From 2-01-FULL-50-23 sp964509695 (GTDB taxonomy: Bacteria; Patescibacteriota; Microgenomatia; UBA1400; MFAQ01), in assembly GCA_964509695.1 (NCBI GenBank), contig CAZDXN010000031.1:1-6992 (forward strand): DNA of 6,992 nt, written 5' to 3'. Positions 6,657 through 6,992 of the stretch are shown piece after piece. A program made the position numbers and the translations under genes. Under the pieces are notes generated by a model that worked only from the letters and a program-made list of their open reading frames with translations, made no database searches and was not told the DNA's origin. Numbering within the stretch: the stretch's first letter is position 1; each line of letters begins with the position of its first letter.

Positions 6657-6992
6657 TTACCTGAAGATGTAGATTAGAACGAGGACGAGAACTTGGGGGA
6701 GAAGACCACGGATTTTGTCGGGAACGGAGTGGTGCCAAAACTTGTGGAAGGCGGCCATCTGTCTGATGGGAGTGAAGCGCCAGCCTAGGAAAAGATAGGG
6801 GAATTCAATAAAATCGGGGAGAAGGGCGACGAACCAACCGAGCCAAGGATAGATTGAGAAGGATTGTCCGTACTGAAAAAAGAAAAAGACGATGAGAATA
6901 CTGGCGGGAAGGTCGGTAAATAATTCTTGGAGAAAAGCTGCTTTGTGACTTTTGATCTTCTTGGTGAGGCCTTGGCCAACGTCCCAGTGGGG
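6657..6992 (-). CDS. C-terminal part of a polytopic membrane protein, family uncertain
   Basis: An open frame enters from the right edge on the - strand and ends at TAA (6657-6659), giving 111 residues; the N-terminus is outside the window. The fragment starts PHWDVGQGL. It then has a hydrophobic segment around SILIVFFFF, a second around YPWLGWFVALLPDFIEFPYLFLGW, the histidine-rich stretch FHKFWHHSVPDK, and a final hydrophobic segment VLVLVLIYIF ending in Arg. The spaced His and Asp residues (PHWD, LPDF, HKFWHH) loosely recall small membrane-bound metal-dependent hydrolase-like proteins (YdjM type), but I cannot confirm this and would not transfer a function. Only 7 bases separate its stop from the efp stop. 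Hydrophobicity, lack of stops and a frame running to the edge support it as real. The overlapping 64-residue frame at 6785-6979 is a shadow. Confidence 0.7.
   Translation of the reverse strand, partial: PHWDVGQGLTKKIKSHKAAFLQELFTDLPASILIVFFFFQYGQSFSIYPWLGWFVALLPDFIEFPYLFLGWRFTPIRQMAAFHKFWHHSVPDKIRGLLPQVLVLVLIYIFR

Overview
The window is a compact bacterial chromosome segment that is almost entirely coding. The best guess for the source is a member of the Candidate Phyla Radiation (Patescibacteria, perhaps Microgenomates-like). That guess is an inference from gene style only: very short spacers, an EF-P with a 'MGRGGA' tip loop, and a large membrane-anchored NHL-repeat protein beside short proteins I do not recognise. 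No marker gene here fixes the lineage.

Layout, left to right. The last 30 codons of an unidentified + strand gene (2-94) overlap by 8 bases the start of dnaB (87-2681, +). dnaB encodes the replicative helicase, and its frame is interrupted by a 428-residue intein (1227-2510) that carries both LAGLIDADG-type endonuclease motifs. The intein sits at the conserved RESG/SIEQ site. Removing it leaves a 436-residue helicase with Walker A, Walker B and the C-terminal arginine motif intact.

Thirteen bases after dnaB the coding strand flips. A 927-codon - strand gene (2695-5478, GTG start) encodes a one-pass membrane-anchored, cysteine-rich NHL beta-propeller protein ending in an Ig/cadherin-like domain. 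Seventeen bases upstream of it in transcription is an unidentified 122-residue protein (5496-5864, -). A good sigma70-type promoter (5893-5920) precedes that gene, so the two probably form an operon. Four bases beyond the promoter lies a - strand tRNA-Leu(CAA) with an encoded CCA end (5925-6012).

A 73-base divergent spacer (6013-6085) separates the tRNA from efp (6086-6649, +), which encodes elongation factor P with Arg32 at the modification tip. efp converges, with only 7 bases between stops, on the C-terminal 111 codons of a - strand polytopic membrane protein that runs off the right edge (6657-6992).

Functionally the window mixes replication (DnaB), translation (tRNA-Leu, EF-P) and cell-surface proteins. 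I see no defence system, CRISPR array, insertion sequence or rho-independent terminator. The one mobile element is the intein in dnaB, and it is the most notable feature. Apart from the tRNA, no gene-free stretch exceeds about 75 bases.
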